NCBI GenBank assembly: GCA_009760855.2
Contig: WPIO01000043.1
Location: 2,563,501-2,627,500, forward strand
DNA length: 64,000 nucleotides
Direction of reading: 5' to 3'
From: Cristatella mucedo
Lineage: Eukaryota; Bryozoa; Phylactolaemata; Cristatellidae
The translations under genes and the position numbers were made by a program. The notes beneath the pieces were generated by a model that searched no databases, was not told where the DNA came from, and saw only the letters and a program-made list of their open reading frames with translations. Shown here in pieces: positions 10,960-21,560 of this stretch. Position 1 is the stretch's first letter, and each line of letters opens with the position of its first letter.

Positions 10960-11310
10960 CATGAGGTTAGTATCAAGTGCTAAATGCAGTGTCAACCTGG
11001 GATCGATCGACTACTTTTGCACAGCTTACGTCTATCTTATGCTCCGTATCTCGACTATATCGGGTTTGCTATCGAATTGGCACTGCAACTTCCCAGCCTG
11101 CTCGCTAAGATCTAAACGGAGGCTGCTTGATTTCTGCACGCTCCGTCGCAACGAGGATCCGGCGTCTAGTTGTGAGGCAGCTCGGTTTTCTCTTCTTTAC
11201 AATCGACTTGACTTAGTGCGTCAGTTGTCTTGACGCCTGATTACTGGTTCTGTCCAGATGCTGTTACGCTTGCGACTGACCGCCAAAGGAAGGAGTCTGG
11301 AAAAGTTCGA
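10960..11310 (+). repeat. diverged end of duplication unit 1
   Basis: Similar to 15300-15620: TTGCACAGCTTACGTCT versus TTGCACGGCATACGTCT, a shared TCGAATTG/CCGAATTG run, and a shared CAGYCTGCTCGCT segment. Divergence is clearly higher than in the 9310-9703 block. Confidence 0.45.
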
Positions 11311-11359
11311 TGAGCAATTAATTCGATGAGCAATCAAAGAGCGGTAATCTCCGACTAAT

Positions 11360-11900
11360 AACCCTTGACGATTAATTTGCTTCATTAATCCTGGAATATT
11401 CATCGAAGTCTCTTTCTGTAACTCCCAATAGCTACATTGACTGGAGATTTTTCTATCGTGCACTCAAAGCCTGAGATGCTTTCGGCGCCCATACAGTCGT
11501 CAACAGACCTCATCTCAAGCAAAAAAGAGAAAGTGGCTAGGTGAGGAGAGTAGTCGAGGAAGTGAGAAGCATCGAACCAGCAAAGCACAACAGCTGGAAG
11601 CACCTACCACGGTCGTCAGCGGGTAAGAACATTTAAATAATAATAGCTGATTTAGAAGCCCCATTTTTGGCGGCAGGAGAGCCTTAACGGATATCACCAC
11701 CGCTTGCAGTTGGCAATAAAGGATCATCCACTGCCAGATTCGAACCCACGACCCCGGTCGTGAAGAGAGAGCACCTTACCTCCTGGGCAGCCACAGTGAA
11801 GAAATCGCTGCCTGACAATTATGGATGCGAGTTCTATAGTTTAGGAATTGCCGAGCAAAAAACCTATCGCCAAGAGTTTTAAAACACAGAAATGGAGAAT
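11360..11900 (-). mobile_element. LINE B 3' fragment interrupted by SINE 1
   Basis: Two minus-strand LINE B pieces (about 11360-11630 and 11805-11900) correspond to the 3' UTR and the C-terminal coding part seen in the 48-49 kb copy. They are separated by a SINE 1 at 11636-11803. Confidence 0.55.
11636..11803 (-). mobile_element. SINE 1 (tRNA-derived)
   Basis: Minus-strand SINE. In its own orientation it has a box A-like GTGGCTGCCCAGGAGG, a good box B GGTTCGAATCTGGC, then a body with TGATCCTTTATTGCC and the CGGTGGTGATA segment, ending CAGCTATTATTATTT. The boxes are internal RNA polymerase III promoter elements by analogy with tRNA genes. At least eight related copies lie in this window. Confidence 0.8.
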
Positions 11901-12007
11901 GGAGACAGTGAATGAGCGAATTCACTGTCTATCAAGGAATTTCTAATGGTAAGATGTGCTGAATCCGGTGCAGCAGTTCACCTAGGTGTACAGGAGCACA
12001 GTATTTT
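11901..12007. other. short unannotated spacer
   Basis: No feature recognised between the LINE B piece and the microsatellite. Confidence 0.3.
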
Positions 12008-12053
12008 CTGTCTCTCTCTGTCTCTCTTTCTCTCTCCCTCTCTCTCTCTCTCA

Positions 12054-12091
<38 letters not shown>

Positions 12092-12102
12092 CTCTCTCTA
12101 CA

Positions 12103-12196
<94 letters not shown>
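12008..12196. repeat. compound microsatellite (TC)n-(TA)n-(TG)n
   Basis: About 85 bp of (TC)n with interruptions, about 16 bp of (TA)n, then about 75 bp of nearly pure (TG)n (12121-12195). Confidence 0.95.
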
Positions 12197-12199
<3 letters not shown>

Positions 12200-12639
12200 T
12201 GTGTATTGCTCTCTGTCTCTCTGCCCGCTATTTCCTTCAAAACTTCCGTTAAAAATATATCTGCTCAAATAATAAGTTCACTTCCGCCTTTTGAGTTTAT
12301 TTCCACCTTTTCTCATTACCATGGGCGGGCCCACCTGCCGCATCAGCTGAATGATTTGCGTAGCCTTAACGAGGTCGATTGCCGGTGGAAAAAGCCGTTC
12401 GACCGAGCCACAGTTGCTGGCTACATGAACGCTGCACGAATGCGTGGCGTCTAACTTCCGTCGTGCAGCGCTTCGCCGGCATCGTCCCTCCACCGGACGC
12501 CCGCATTAATCCTCCCGCCTAGCGGTCGCCTGCCTTTATTAAAACCTTGCTTCCAGCATAGGCATTCTTCGTTTTTGCCGTCAACGATTCGCCTCAGGTA
12601 CCTAAGTATGCTGCACGTGCAGAAGATGCGCTGGCCACC
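12197..12639. other. unannotated stretch upstream of ankyrin copy 2
   Basis: No gene or repeat recognised. Similarity to the 5' flank of ankyrin copy 1 starts near 12640. Confidence 0.35.
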
Positions 12640-12752
12640 AGCTGAAGGTGATGTCTGGAGCTCCGTAAATTACGTCAGAACCATACGTCCGATCGGCGAT
12701 TTCGCCGCTTTCACGCAGACGTTGACTAACCGCTCCGCCCGCTCGTCAAAGC

Positions 12753-12758
12753 TATTTA
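12753..12758 (+). promoter_or_regulatory. TATA-like element of ankyrin copy 2
   Basis: TATTTA within GCTATTTAGCCC, 36 bases before the ATG at 12789. It occupies the same place as TATAAA of copy 1 but has a weaker sequence, and the CCAAT of copy 1 is CCGAT here (near 12691). The promoter may be weakened, in keeping with the broken gene. Confidence 0.4.
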
Positions 12759-12788
12759 GCCCAGCCGGCTCTGCCGTTGTCCTAAAAA

Positions 12789-13913
12789 ATGCGGGCTCCG
12801 AATGTAGTCAGTACGAGCGGTCGCGCACTGACGATATTGAGATGCATCAAAAGTGGCGACGACGCGTCGGCGCACGCACTGCTGAAGCAGCTGCCGCCGA
12901 GTGAGAGGCGGTTCCTGAGCGCCGAGGACGCGGACGGCGACGGCAGCGCTCTGTTCTGGGCGAGCTGCAAGGGCTACGCCCGCGTGGTGGCGCTGCTGAT
13001 CTCCTGCGGCGTGCCGGTGGACGTGCGGACTTGCTGGGGCGCCACGCCGCTGCACGGCGCAGCAGACAGCAACCGACCCGACGTGGTCGAGTGAGTGAGC
13101 CATCCCGGCCAAAGAGCGCTTGCTCGAGCTCAGCCGCGCCGCTCTGCAGCTTCCGCTGCTCGAGAGCGGCGCGGCGGGCGCCCTCGCTGTGACGCGTCTC
13201 TCTCTCTCTCTCGCTCGCTCCTCTCCGCAGCGTACGCTTCGGCCACCCACGGTTTGCAGAGCTCTCTCGCGCGGCGCGAGGTCGCGAAGCCGAGAGAGCA
13301 GCCGTGCGTTTCGCCCGCCCCGCCCCGCTTCCTTCCCGGTCTGGTAATGAGCTGCTGGTACAGACCGGCGGTTCGGTGACGTGCTCGACACCGGGTGGCT
13401 GACGCCACCGGTCTCGCGCCTTGGAAGGGGGCGCCTTTCTCTGCGGCCTCTCCGGGCTCTTGCTCGGCGATAGCGGTCGCGAACGCTGCGGCCGCACCTT
13501 CTCCAACCTACGGCAAGTGTCTACTAAAAGAGATTCCGTTCTCTTGGGGCGAAAAGTGAGTTTAGCGTTGCATTTATTTCCACGTGAAATCGCTTTTCTC
13601 GGTTGCAGGCGGCCGCGAGCAGGAGGCCGCGCGCGATACCTACCGATTGCTCGACCCGGAGCTGAGCGGCCGCACTTCCGGTGTGCGGCAGCAGCAGACT
13701 CAGCCCGTACGTCGATCGTCTAGGAGTCAATCCACCAGCGTTAGCGACTTCGAACTGGGCGTCAACAGATCCTCGGTCGCCGTCGCTTGCGAGGTGCCGT
13801 CTAAGCGATAGGTGCTCCATCCGATAGCCGACGGCAGAGTGGGCGTTTCGTCTCTGCCTGCAGACGCTAGCAGCGGTGGCGAGGGCTAGGGCAACGGCCT
13901 GAAGAGTTGCTGA
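12789..13913 (+). pseudogene. ankyrin-repeat gene, copy 2 (exon 2 deleted, stops in exon 3)
   Basis: Exon 1 (12789-13090) is intact and nearly identical to the other copies, with the donor GTGAGT at 13091. The first 160 bases of intron 1 match copy 1. The acceptor and whole of exon 2 are missing: sequence matching copy 1 near 7210 is followed directly by sequence resembling copy 1 near 7535. Exon 3 (13609-13913) keeps its acceptor and reading register but has TAG at 13809-13811 and a second in-frame TAG near 13887, before the ancestral TGA at 13911-13913. Joining exon 1 to exon 3 would also shift the frame, ending after roughly 40 unrelated residues. It may yield a truncated product with one to two ankyrin repeats, but loss of function is more likely. 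Confidence 0.8.
13515..13560 (+). mobile_element. LINE A/SINE 2-type stem-loop remnant, copy 2 intron
   Basis: AAAAGAGATTCCGTTCTCTT and the following GGGGCG sit at the same place relative to exon 3 as the remnant at 8425-8475. Confidence 0.45.
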
Positions 13914-14371
13914 TGCGCGCCCGAACATTCCGGTCGATCAGGCCGCGCGAGAGGACTCAAAGTCGATTGGCTGGCGGCCACCTTAAGCCAGAATGGATCC
14001 ATCTACGACCTACTGCACCACAAACAAACGATGCGGGTGGCCAACGCAGATAGTAGCGTAGACAGCCGCGTCCCATAGCTTCTGTCCTCTTAAATTGTTA
14101 GGACTCGCGCCTTCGCTCCTTCGGGGCGATCATACTTTTTTGCAATCGTTCCTGTGCTTTATTAGCGAACTTACTTGTATGCATGCTTTTGTGTTAGATA
14201 TAGCATCGTATGCGTAGTGACATCTATGTATCGTATGTACTCCCTTTCAGCGACCCTGCAAAGCTACAAAGGCGGTGGAAGTATTCAGCTCGATGAACTT
14301 TCTGAATTGCAGTCAGTAAACCTTTTGCCCTCCTTCTGTAAGTCAAAAAATTGTGCAAGGAGGCGGCAGTG

Positions 14372-14905
14372 CCTAAAAAGCGAAACAGTATAATAATAAT
14401 AATAGTGTACTTGATAAAGCGCCCTCAGAGAACTTAATCTCTTTCTAGGCGCTTTACATTTGCTGCAAAGGGAAATGCAATTGAATGGTAAGTAAAATCA
14501 TGCTTTAAAAACAAACAGAATGAATAGCATGGTTAGGGGTGACATGCACAGGGTCAGCATGCAACTGTGGTTAGTGGCAGCATTCACAGTGTCAGCACGC
14601 ATGAGCACGTGTAGGACAAATCACAGGGACCCACTAAATGCTGTCATAAATAGGTGTGTTTTTAAGTTCATTTTACATGTGGTCAGGTCAGCGGATGTTC
14701 TGACGCAGGTCGGGAGGGAGTTCCAGGCTTTGGGAGCATACGAACTAAATGCACGGTCTCCAAAGGATTTAAGGTTTGTACGAGTTATTTCTAGACTGTT
14801 GGATTCCGAAAAGCGGGCGGTACGATGCTTGGCCTGATGGGGGAGTATGTCGGAGAGATATGCTGGAGCCATAGAATGAAGGGACCTAAAAAGCGAGACA
14901 GTATA
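14372..14905 (-). mobile_element. LINE A, 5'-truncated, with 21-bp target-site duplication
   Basis: The element proper is 14393-14884 on the minus strand: (ATT)n tail and stem-loop at the left, 3' UTR, then the RT C-terminus to the codons near RSLHSMAPAYLSD. The flanks 14372-14392 and 14885-14905 are 21-base direct repeats differing at one base (CTAAAAAGCGAAACAGTA versus CTAAAAAGCGAGACAGTA), a target-site duplication typical of target-primed reverse transcription. The corresponding place in duplication unit 1 is empty, so it inserted after the duplication. Its coding part is open over nearly 300 bases. Confidence 0.9.
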
Positions 14906-15620
14906 AGCTAAAGACATAGCTGAATCGGCTGCCTTATTTAAGTCTCGGCAAAAGAGCCGTGGCTGCTGTCACCCCAGCTTGTATCAAGTAATAAAAGTTT
15001 GCCTGCTTCGGGACTGAAACCCGAGAGCTTGGCCATGCAGTGCCAGCACCGAAAACCTTGGCCAAGACCCAGAGGCCAAGCAGCGTACCAAGAGCTGTCT
15101 CGTCAGGCCTGCGCTTGTCTAGGCGTCAGCATTCGGTCGCAGTAACTACAGGCCAGCAAGCCAGCCTGAGGCTTACGTAGCCGTGGGGGCCGGCAGCAGA
15201 GGGAGGCTCGCCTATAGGGCTTTCAGCAGAGGAGGGGAATGCTGTCTAGGGAAGAGGCTCGCTCGCTCGCCTCAAGGGATGCCAACATGGCGAACTACGA
15301 GTTAGCAATCTTACTACGGCTGCGTGGAAGCCATAGACTAGTGTTGCACGGCATACGTCTAGCGTACGCTCCGAGACGCGACAATTGCGGATTCGCTTCC
15401 GAATTGAAACTGAATCCACCCAGTCTGCTCGCTGAGCCCTAAATTGAAGAAATGCGATATCTACATGTCTCACTATGAGGAGTCGTGTCGTATCGTGTCT
15501 GGCAGGGTGGTAGCTCATGTTTCGTTCCTATCACGAGCAAAGGGGACAAGGCTCGATGAGTAATCAATTGAGCGCCGGAGGAATGCGACGCTCGGGCTCT
15601 CGTCCTTGAGCAGCTGGTTA
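14906..15620 (+). repeat. downstream blocks of duplication unit 2
   Basis: 14915-15290 matches 9310-9703, and 15300-15620 more weakly matches 10960-11310. No gene recognised. Confidence 0.6.
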
Positions 15621-15719
15621 GTGATATCGTGCGTAGTGCAGGCCTGCATGAGCACACAGCAGAAAATTTACAAGGATCGAGCAAATGCTGCGAGGAGAGA
15701 GTGGCTTTTTTCGGCATAA

Positions 15720-16090
15720 ATGTTTACATTTTTAGTGAAGGGGAGTCTTGACTTCAGCCGAAGTAAGTTCCTGGCTATGGGAGAATAGGAACTAAAGGTA
15801 TCGTATCCAAATCATTTTATTTCGGCTAGATGCACAGCTAAGTGAATTTATCCAGAGTGGATCGTACGATGCACGATGTCCGATTGCGAATTAGGTTGAA
15901 TAGGTGGGCCAAATAAAGAGAATGATTTCGAAAGCCAGTGACATAATGTTGAAGTCGATACACTGTATGATGGGTAAGCCATTCCTGATCAGTGAGGAGT
16001 CTTTGTTTAGCTATTAAGACGTTCACGACAGGCAAGTCCGGCTGCAAAGTTTAGAACCAACTGTAAGCGCCTGATTGCACAAGCCGGGAA
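15720..16090 (-). mobile_element. old LINE A-like fragment
   Basis: Minus-strand sequence follows the LINE A order: 3' coding end, the RT C-terminal segment, then the stretch for RRLQLVQN (near 16030-16080). It is strongly diverged with many indels. Confidence 0.5.
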
Positions 16091-16439
16091 GAGCAAGTAT
16101 TGAGCCGCAATGAACAAGACATGATGTAACAAATGCATGTACTAGATTAATTGTTGTATTTCTTTGTAAAAAATATAATCGCCAATATTTAATTGTACGC
16201 ATCTGAAATTTTAAAGAATTGGCTATAGAGCTGATCTGGTCGTCTAGTGACGGCTAACAGTAAACGAGAACAGTCAGCTTTCGTGCACATCCAGCACGAG
16301 ATCTGCTGGTCAAGCACTTTTCAAGGTTTAAGCAATTCCATTTCTGAATTTAATTAGGTTTGCCCACAGCTCGTAAATTTTTTCTGTCGTCATAAGTTGT
16401 CAATTCTTGCAGCATTTACCAGCGCAAATATCGGCAATA
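16091..16439. other. unannotated AT-richer stretch
   Basis: No gene or repeat recognised. Confidence 0.35.
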
Positions 16440-16665
16440 AATTCAGCAAGGGCGTCAAGAGAGCTCAACGGACTGGAAGGCAAGGAAGGATCAAGGCTCA
16501 CCAGCATAAAAATAGACACAACATATTGTGCTTGCTTATTCTACTGGAAGGCAATTAGACGAAGACAAATTGTGAAAAGAAGTAGACCAAGTTCAGATCC
16601 CTTGGATACCATTACTTTGGAGGCTCGTTGGATAACTGCTGCTGCAAGTTGACATCAATGCTGTG
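16440..16665 (-). mobile_element. diverged LINE reverse transcriptase fragment (first of two)
   Basis: Resembles 17035-17275 base for base with gaps. Read on the minus strand the second copy encodes a [15 protein letters not shown]-like stretch, the motif B region of non-LTR reverse transcriptase. Both are short and disrupted. Confidence 0.5.
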
Positions 16666-16682
16666 ATGTCTGCGATGGAATA

Positions 16683-16855
16683 AGTAAAAAATCTTAGCTG
16701 ATTTAACAGTCTCGTTTATGTAGTAGCAGAAGAGCCTTAGCAATGATCACCTGCGCTTGCAGTTGGCAATAAAGATTCACTTGACTGCAGGATTCGAACC
16801 CACGACCTGGGTCATGAAGAGCGAGCACCTTACCTCCTGGGCTATGCTATCACAG
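16683..16855 (-). mobile_element. SINE 1 (tRNA-derived)
   Basis: Minus-strand copy with box B GGGTTCGAATCCTGC (reverse complement of about 16790-16804) and the usual body and CAGCTAAGAT end. It lies between the two diverged LINE fragments at 16440 and 17035. Confidence 0.8.
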
Positions 16856-17034
16856 TACATTCCCATCTGTGCTCAGGCGAGTCGTATACTATGCGTATTA
16901 GACGAAAACGCTAAACACGTAAAAGCTAAATCATACTGTTTGAGGTCACGCAGCTTTTGGGCCTAGGAGATCACTTCTGGATTTGTGACCGTTGCATTTA
17001 ATAACTTTAAGTATTAGAATTTGTGCATAGCACC

Positions 17035-17280
17035 CTAACAGACTTCGATCTCTTAAGGGCGTCAAGAGAGCGAAACCAACTGAGAGGCAAGGAGGGATCA
17101 AGGCTCGCCAGCATAAAATGTACAGCAAAGATGGTGCTTGCTTATTCTGTCCGCCGGCAATTAGACGAGTATAACTAGTGAAAAGAAGCAGACTGAGAAC
17201 AGATCCCTGCGGTACCCCTACTTTGGAGGCTCCTCCGATGACTACTGCTCATTGACATCAGTGTTTGGCGGTCCCCTGTG
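17035..17280 (-). mobile_element. diverged LINE reverse transcriptase fragment (second of two)
   Basis: The minus strand reads GVPQGSVL followed by LLLFTSYTRLI, a recognisable RT motif B with its downstream hydrophobic strand. Similar to 16440-16665. Flanking frames are broken. Confidence 0.55.
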
Positions 17281-17954
17281 GGATAAAACCTGCCCTATTA
17301 GAGTGCACTTCCAGTTGTGTCCTGGGGAGTTGACAAGCGCTCAAGAAGATCTATGATGGTTATGTCGTGTGCATTGGATGAAAAGGTCCAAAAATCTTTA
17401 AAGCTAGCACGCGCTTTCTTCCTGGCATCATGAAGCATTTGGGCCTAGGTGATTACGAATGGATCATACGTTATATCTGGTCTTGAAAGAGACCTAAGAG
17501 GTCTCAATCTTTATCCAGACGCTCAAATATTTGCTGCCAGATAATCAATAACAGTGCATTATGACATGAACAACATCATGTTTAGACTAACATGCACAGC
17601 GATTACGCAAACATGCAAATTTAGGCCATCATCCTAAAGTACGCAAGACGACATTCAGGGTCAACGATAGGTAGGACTGTGTAGCGTGCACTATATTCTG
17701 CTCTTCTAGCTTACTATGCTTCGAAAGCCCTAAGAAATTAAAGGGGGAAGTTCACATCGGCGAAGTAAAATCTGGGTTAAACGGGTGCGTTTCCATCCGG
17801 TGTCTTTCCAGTAATTTACTAACATGCACAGCCAGTATGCACACTTTCAAACTTGGGCCAGCATTTTAAATCATGTAACATGACACTCAGGGTCGCCGAT
17901 TTGTAGGACAAATGGCTAAAAGGGTATACTAGATCTTGCACAGCATGTTCACAG
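17281..17954. other. unannotated stretch with internal similarity
   Basis: Two places share an AACATGCACAGC....ATGCA segment and a TGACATTCAGGGTC/TGACACTCAGGGTC segment (about 17590-17660 and 17820-17895), suggesting an old duplicated repeat. No gene recognised. Confidence 0.35.
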
Positions 17955-19230
17955 AGCCCAAAGAAACGAAAGAGGCCATGTGAGTACCGGTAGTAGCCCT
18001 ACCCAGATTGTAACGTATCTCTGTCCGCAACTACACGAACCCACTAAGACTGTGTGGGTGTCACGCAAAAGAGTTTTCCAAATCCCACGCTTGTCTACGC
18101 GACATTCGATACGCATTCTGTAGCCAAAACCTTCATGTGACGCAACTAAGAGAAAGCGAGAACTGGGCAATTGTGGTAGAGAGTAGTATAAGGGGGTTGC
18201 AGCAGCTAGGGACGGCTGGAAAGGATATGCAGCAGTCTGCAGGAGGAGAGTGCATATCGTCGCATAAAATTTCTGGAAGCGAGTTCGACAGTCTAGGAAT
18301 CGCTGAGCGAAGGCTTCTGTCGCCAACGGCCTTTAAGCGGAGGAATGGAGCAGCTAACGTATCGTCCCTACAGAACCTGGGGATCAGAGGAGGCTAAAAG
18401 TGGTGCCGCATTTCAGCTGTGCAGAAACGAGCCCAGCCTTCGCGAACTTTTCGGGTAAGCCTAAGAACGTTCCCCTGTATCCGCTAATCAACCTGAAGCC
18501 ATCGAATTTCCTCCAACAAAGGAGACACGCGGTCAAACCTAGGAGATTTGCTAACTAGCCTGGAAGCCATATTCATCACCCGCTGCAGTAGCCTGGTGGC
18601 TTTTTTCGGCAGCCCAGACAAAATGGAATTGCAATAAGCTAGCCTAGACAGAGCCGGGGACTTGGTTAAATTTTTGCAAACCGCCACGGTAGACAGTCGC
18701 CAATCTTAGATAAGGAATTGGATAACACGGCTGGCTTTTTAGTCAGTCTTCTGAATAGAAATTTCAAAATTTTGGCAGCTGTCATAGTCGGCACTAAAAG
18801 TCCAAGCACATGATAACGGTCGCACAACAGTATCGCCTATTAAAAGAGCAATTTCATCTAGAACAGCCACGCTCTTGGGGGTGTCCTATAAACATAAGTT
18901 CCGTTGTATCTCCGTCAACTTTGAAGACATTTTCCGACAACCAGGATCGAACGTCTGCAAGGCAATCACTCAGTTTATCGGTCGCAGCGGTGGATTCCGA
19001 CGGCTGAAATAACAACAGCATTTGAGTATCTTCAGCATAGAACTGATTCCCGATTCCATGGGCCCTAATCACTTTTCCTGAAGGCTCGGCATCAATGAAG
19101 AAGAGCAAACGACCGAGGACGTACTCCTGTGGCGCTTTAGTGCTGACTGCTCTGGTAAATGAGGCCTGACCACCACAAGACACGATTGAACATGGTCGGA
19201 CAAGTATGACGTAAAACATGCCAGTGTATC
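17955..19230 (-). mobile_element. LINE B, long degraded copy
   Basis: Minus-strand LINE B: 3' UTR (about 17990-18130), C-terminal coding (18130-18480), the SRLAYCNSILSGLPKKATRL segment (about 18565-18650) and an RT core with FYAEDTQ in place of FYADD (about 19020-19055). Motif B is reduced to a VLGRLLFF-like remnant. Multiple frameshifts and stops make it non-functional. Confidence 0.75.
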
Positions 19231-20049
19231 GTCTTCCATATAGATCACAGTCCTCAATGGAAGCGATTTCCAGACTTCAAGTGCATACAATTTAAAAATT
19301 TGTTTTAGTTTAGTTTAGTGAGAGGTTCGTCAGATGCTGACGATCGGGTGGTGTGAGAATTTACTGGAAGAGCCAATAGTTTCATCAAGTCCTGATAGAT
19401 CATAGGTCAGACAGGCTGACGTGAGCGAACGGTAAGTGGTTCTTCAGCAATTGATTCGACACTCAAGAGGGAGACAGTAAAGATCAGGCAGAATTGGGGT
19501 CGTGCGGTAGCCACGGCAACGTTCCTTAACTGAAAGTAAGGAGGCTTGATGGAGGCTAAATTAGCTCATCTAACGACAAGGTTTTTTTTGAAACAGTACC
19601 GCTATTTTACAGGCAGACGTTGCTTGAGCAATTCTAACTGCACCAATCTTGAGGATTAGCTTTTTCAGATTTCGGGCGAGACTAGGTTTACACAAACCAA
19701 TCTTGTTAGACTTACCATCGTAGAGCTTAAGAGAGACAAACGAGAATGCCATCGATGCAGGATGTAAGAGAGTCTACAGGGTCGGGTTAGGATCGCGACT
19801 TCTATGGGTGGAAGATCGGGTTGTAATGGGTTTCATCAGCGTTTTAAAAAAAGCCGAGATTGTTGGTTGCAGAATTCTTCCGAAAACCGAAGTTCTTGCG
19901 AACATCGTATACGGAAACGATACAGCTAAGACCTGTTTAAAGTTATTCTGATTGTTATTTGACCGTAGCGCGTAAGAAATTACGTGCCTATGGACCTCTA
20001 AACGCTTATCGCTTCGGGCTGCTGGGTCTCCCACGCCGGCGGCTGCCTT
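19231..20049. other. mostly unannotated; old LINE fragment at 19575-19755 (-)
   Basis: At 19575-19755 the minus strand encodes a stretch like LINE A around MGKPS..RLTLKIGSA, with the order KPSLARNLKKLILKIGAV, so it is an ancient RT remnant. The rest shows nothing I recognise. Confidence 0.4.
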
Positions 20050-20348
20050 AGCTTTGCAGGCGGCTAGTAACCTGCTTGTTAGTTATGATCGTCAGCAGCT
20101 TTTATCGCTTCGTCATCGTAGATCAAATGCATTCCTAGATATTAATGTTGTTGCTAAGATTCATGAACTATGCATTAACAAAAGAAAAGCACCCAGTAGC
20201 CGCTACGGTGGCCTGAACCGCCACCTCAGACGGCGCTCGTTGGGCGAAACCTGCAAGCTGAGTACCAAGCTCATTCGGTATTCCTAGCATTGTCTCGAAC
20301 CGCTCAGCACGCTCCCCCACATGCGTCACTGTAAATTCCTCAAACTTA

Positions 20349-21376
20349 GTGGTCATCAAGCCTGTTGTAACCCCATCGGCCAGACTTAACGCTTGCCTTT
20401 GGAATTCTCGCTCAATGTGCAATAAACCTCTAGTAATAAGCGACCTTATTTCTGAAAATGGTATCAACCTGCTCACCCTAACTGAAACTTGGCTGAAATC
20501 GATAAACTGTCCGACAATTAAAGACGCAACTCCATCTGGTTTCTCGTTCTTTCACACCCCTAGATCAATCAAAACTGGAGGTGGAGTTGCTATTGTCGTG
20601 CGGTCGAAATTCAACTTCAAGCCATTTGCTGTACCCTCGGAGCAGTCTTTTGAATCAACTGTCTTTTTCTCACCCGAAAACAAGCTACCGATAGGGGCAG
20701 TAGTCTATCGCCAACCAGGTACCAAATCCTCCTTTATCTCAGATTTCTCCGATCTCATTTCGATTCTATGTGCAAGAAATCGATCCTTCCTCGTAATGGG
20801 TGATTTCACTTTGATAACTTAACTGACGCTTTCAGCACCGAATTTCGTGCTTTGACTGACTCATTGTCTCTTGTGGCTCATGTGCATGGCCCTACCCACA
20901 TTAAGGGTCACACACTCGACCAGATTTTCTCATATAACAGCACTTTGTCATCGTCAATTATTACCAAATCATTCTTATCTGACCACATGCAGATCTCATT
21001 CAATCTACAGTGTGTGCCCACATCCTCCTCTAAAATAACCTGTGAATCGCGAAACCTCAAGACCCTTGACATCGATGCTGTCCCTGCGAGAATATCTGCT
21101 TCACCTCTGCTGCTCAATCCTCCCTCCGATCTGTCATCATTGGTAGATAGCTTCAACACGACACTAGCTGACACGCTAGACGAGTTTGACCCTCTGACAA
21201 TGCTCACTGTGCGCCCCCACCCAGACGGCCTATGGTTTACAGCAGACATTAAACTAGCCAAGTCTACTAAACGAAAGCTTGAAAACGCATACAAAAGATC
21301 CGGACTAACTGTCCATCGACAGGCATATGAAGACTACTGTAGGTCGTACCAATCGATCCTAGCAAAGGCTGTCTAG
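20349..21376 (+). pseudogene. LINE A endonuclease domain, disrupted
   Basis: Motifs of the exonuclease-endonuclease-phosphatase fold are visible: TLTETWL (20480-20500), GGGVAIVVRSKF (about 20578-20610), VVYRQPG, a VMGDFT sequence where GDFN is usual (about 20795-20812), then HTLDQIFSYN and LSDHMQISF (the SDH motif, about 20970-21000). The frame shifts between 20812 and 20850, so the two halves lie in different frames. Comparison with the minus-strand copy at 46.7-47.4 kb indicates a second frame disruption near 21376 and a TAA at 21546-21548 before the RT. The endonuclease, which would nick target DNA, should be non-functional in this copy. Confidence 0.8.
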
Positions 21377-21560
21377 TTTTTATAAAAACATTGTTGAATT
21401 ACAGATGCACAATCCAAAAAAGCTGATTTCGACAATTAACCATCTCCTCAACCGTTCCCAGATTAGCTCCTTACCTGATGATCCTAATGATGATCTAGCC
21501 GATCGCTTCTCTCGATTCTTTGTGCAGAAGATAGACAAGGTCAGGTAATCCATCCCTGCG

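Larger units (their letters stand above)
6600..11310 (+). repeat. segmental duplication, unit 1
   Basis: Matches 12640-15620 in the same orientation. Shared blocks, in order, are the promoter and exon 1 of the ankyrin gene, the first part of intron 1, the end of intron 2, exon 3, the 3' flank, a 400-bp downstream block (9310-9703 versus 14915-15290), and a more diverged block (10960-11310 versus 15300-15620). Unit 1 carries an extra segment at about 9704-10955 that includes a LINE A. Unit 2 carries its own LINE A and lacks exon 2. Confidence 0.7.
12640..15620 (+). repeat. segmental duplication, unit 2
   Basis: Direct duplicate of 6600-11310. Exon 3 of the ankyrin gene is offset by 5086 bases between the units and the downstream 400-bp block by about 5590. 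The difference of about 500 bases is explained by the LINE A insertion at 14393-14884 in this unit. Confidence 0.7.
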
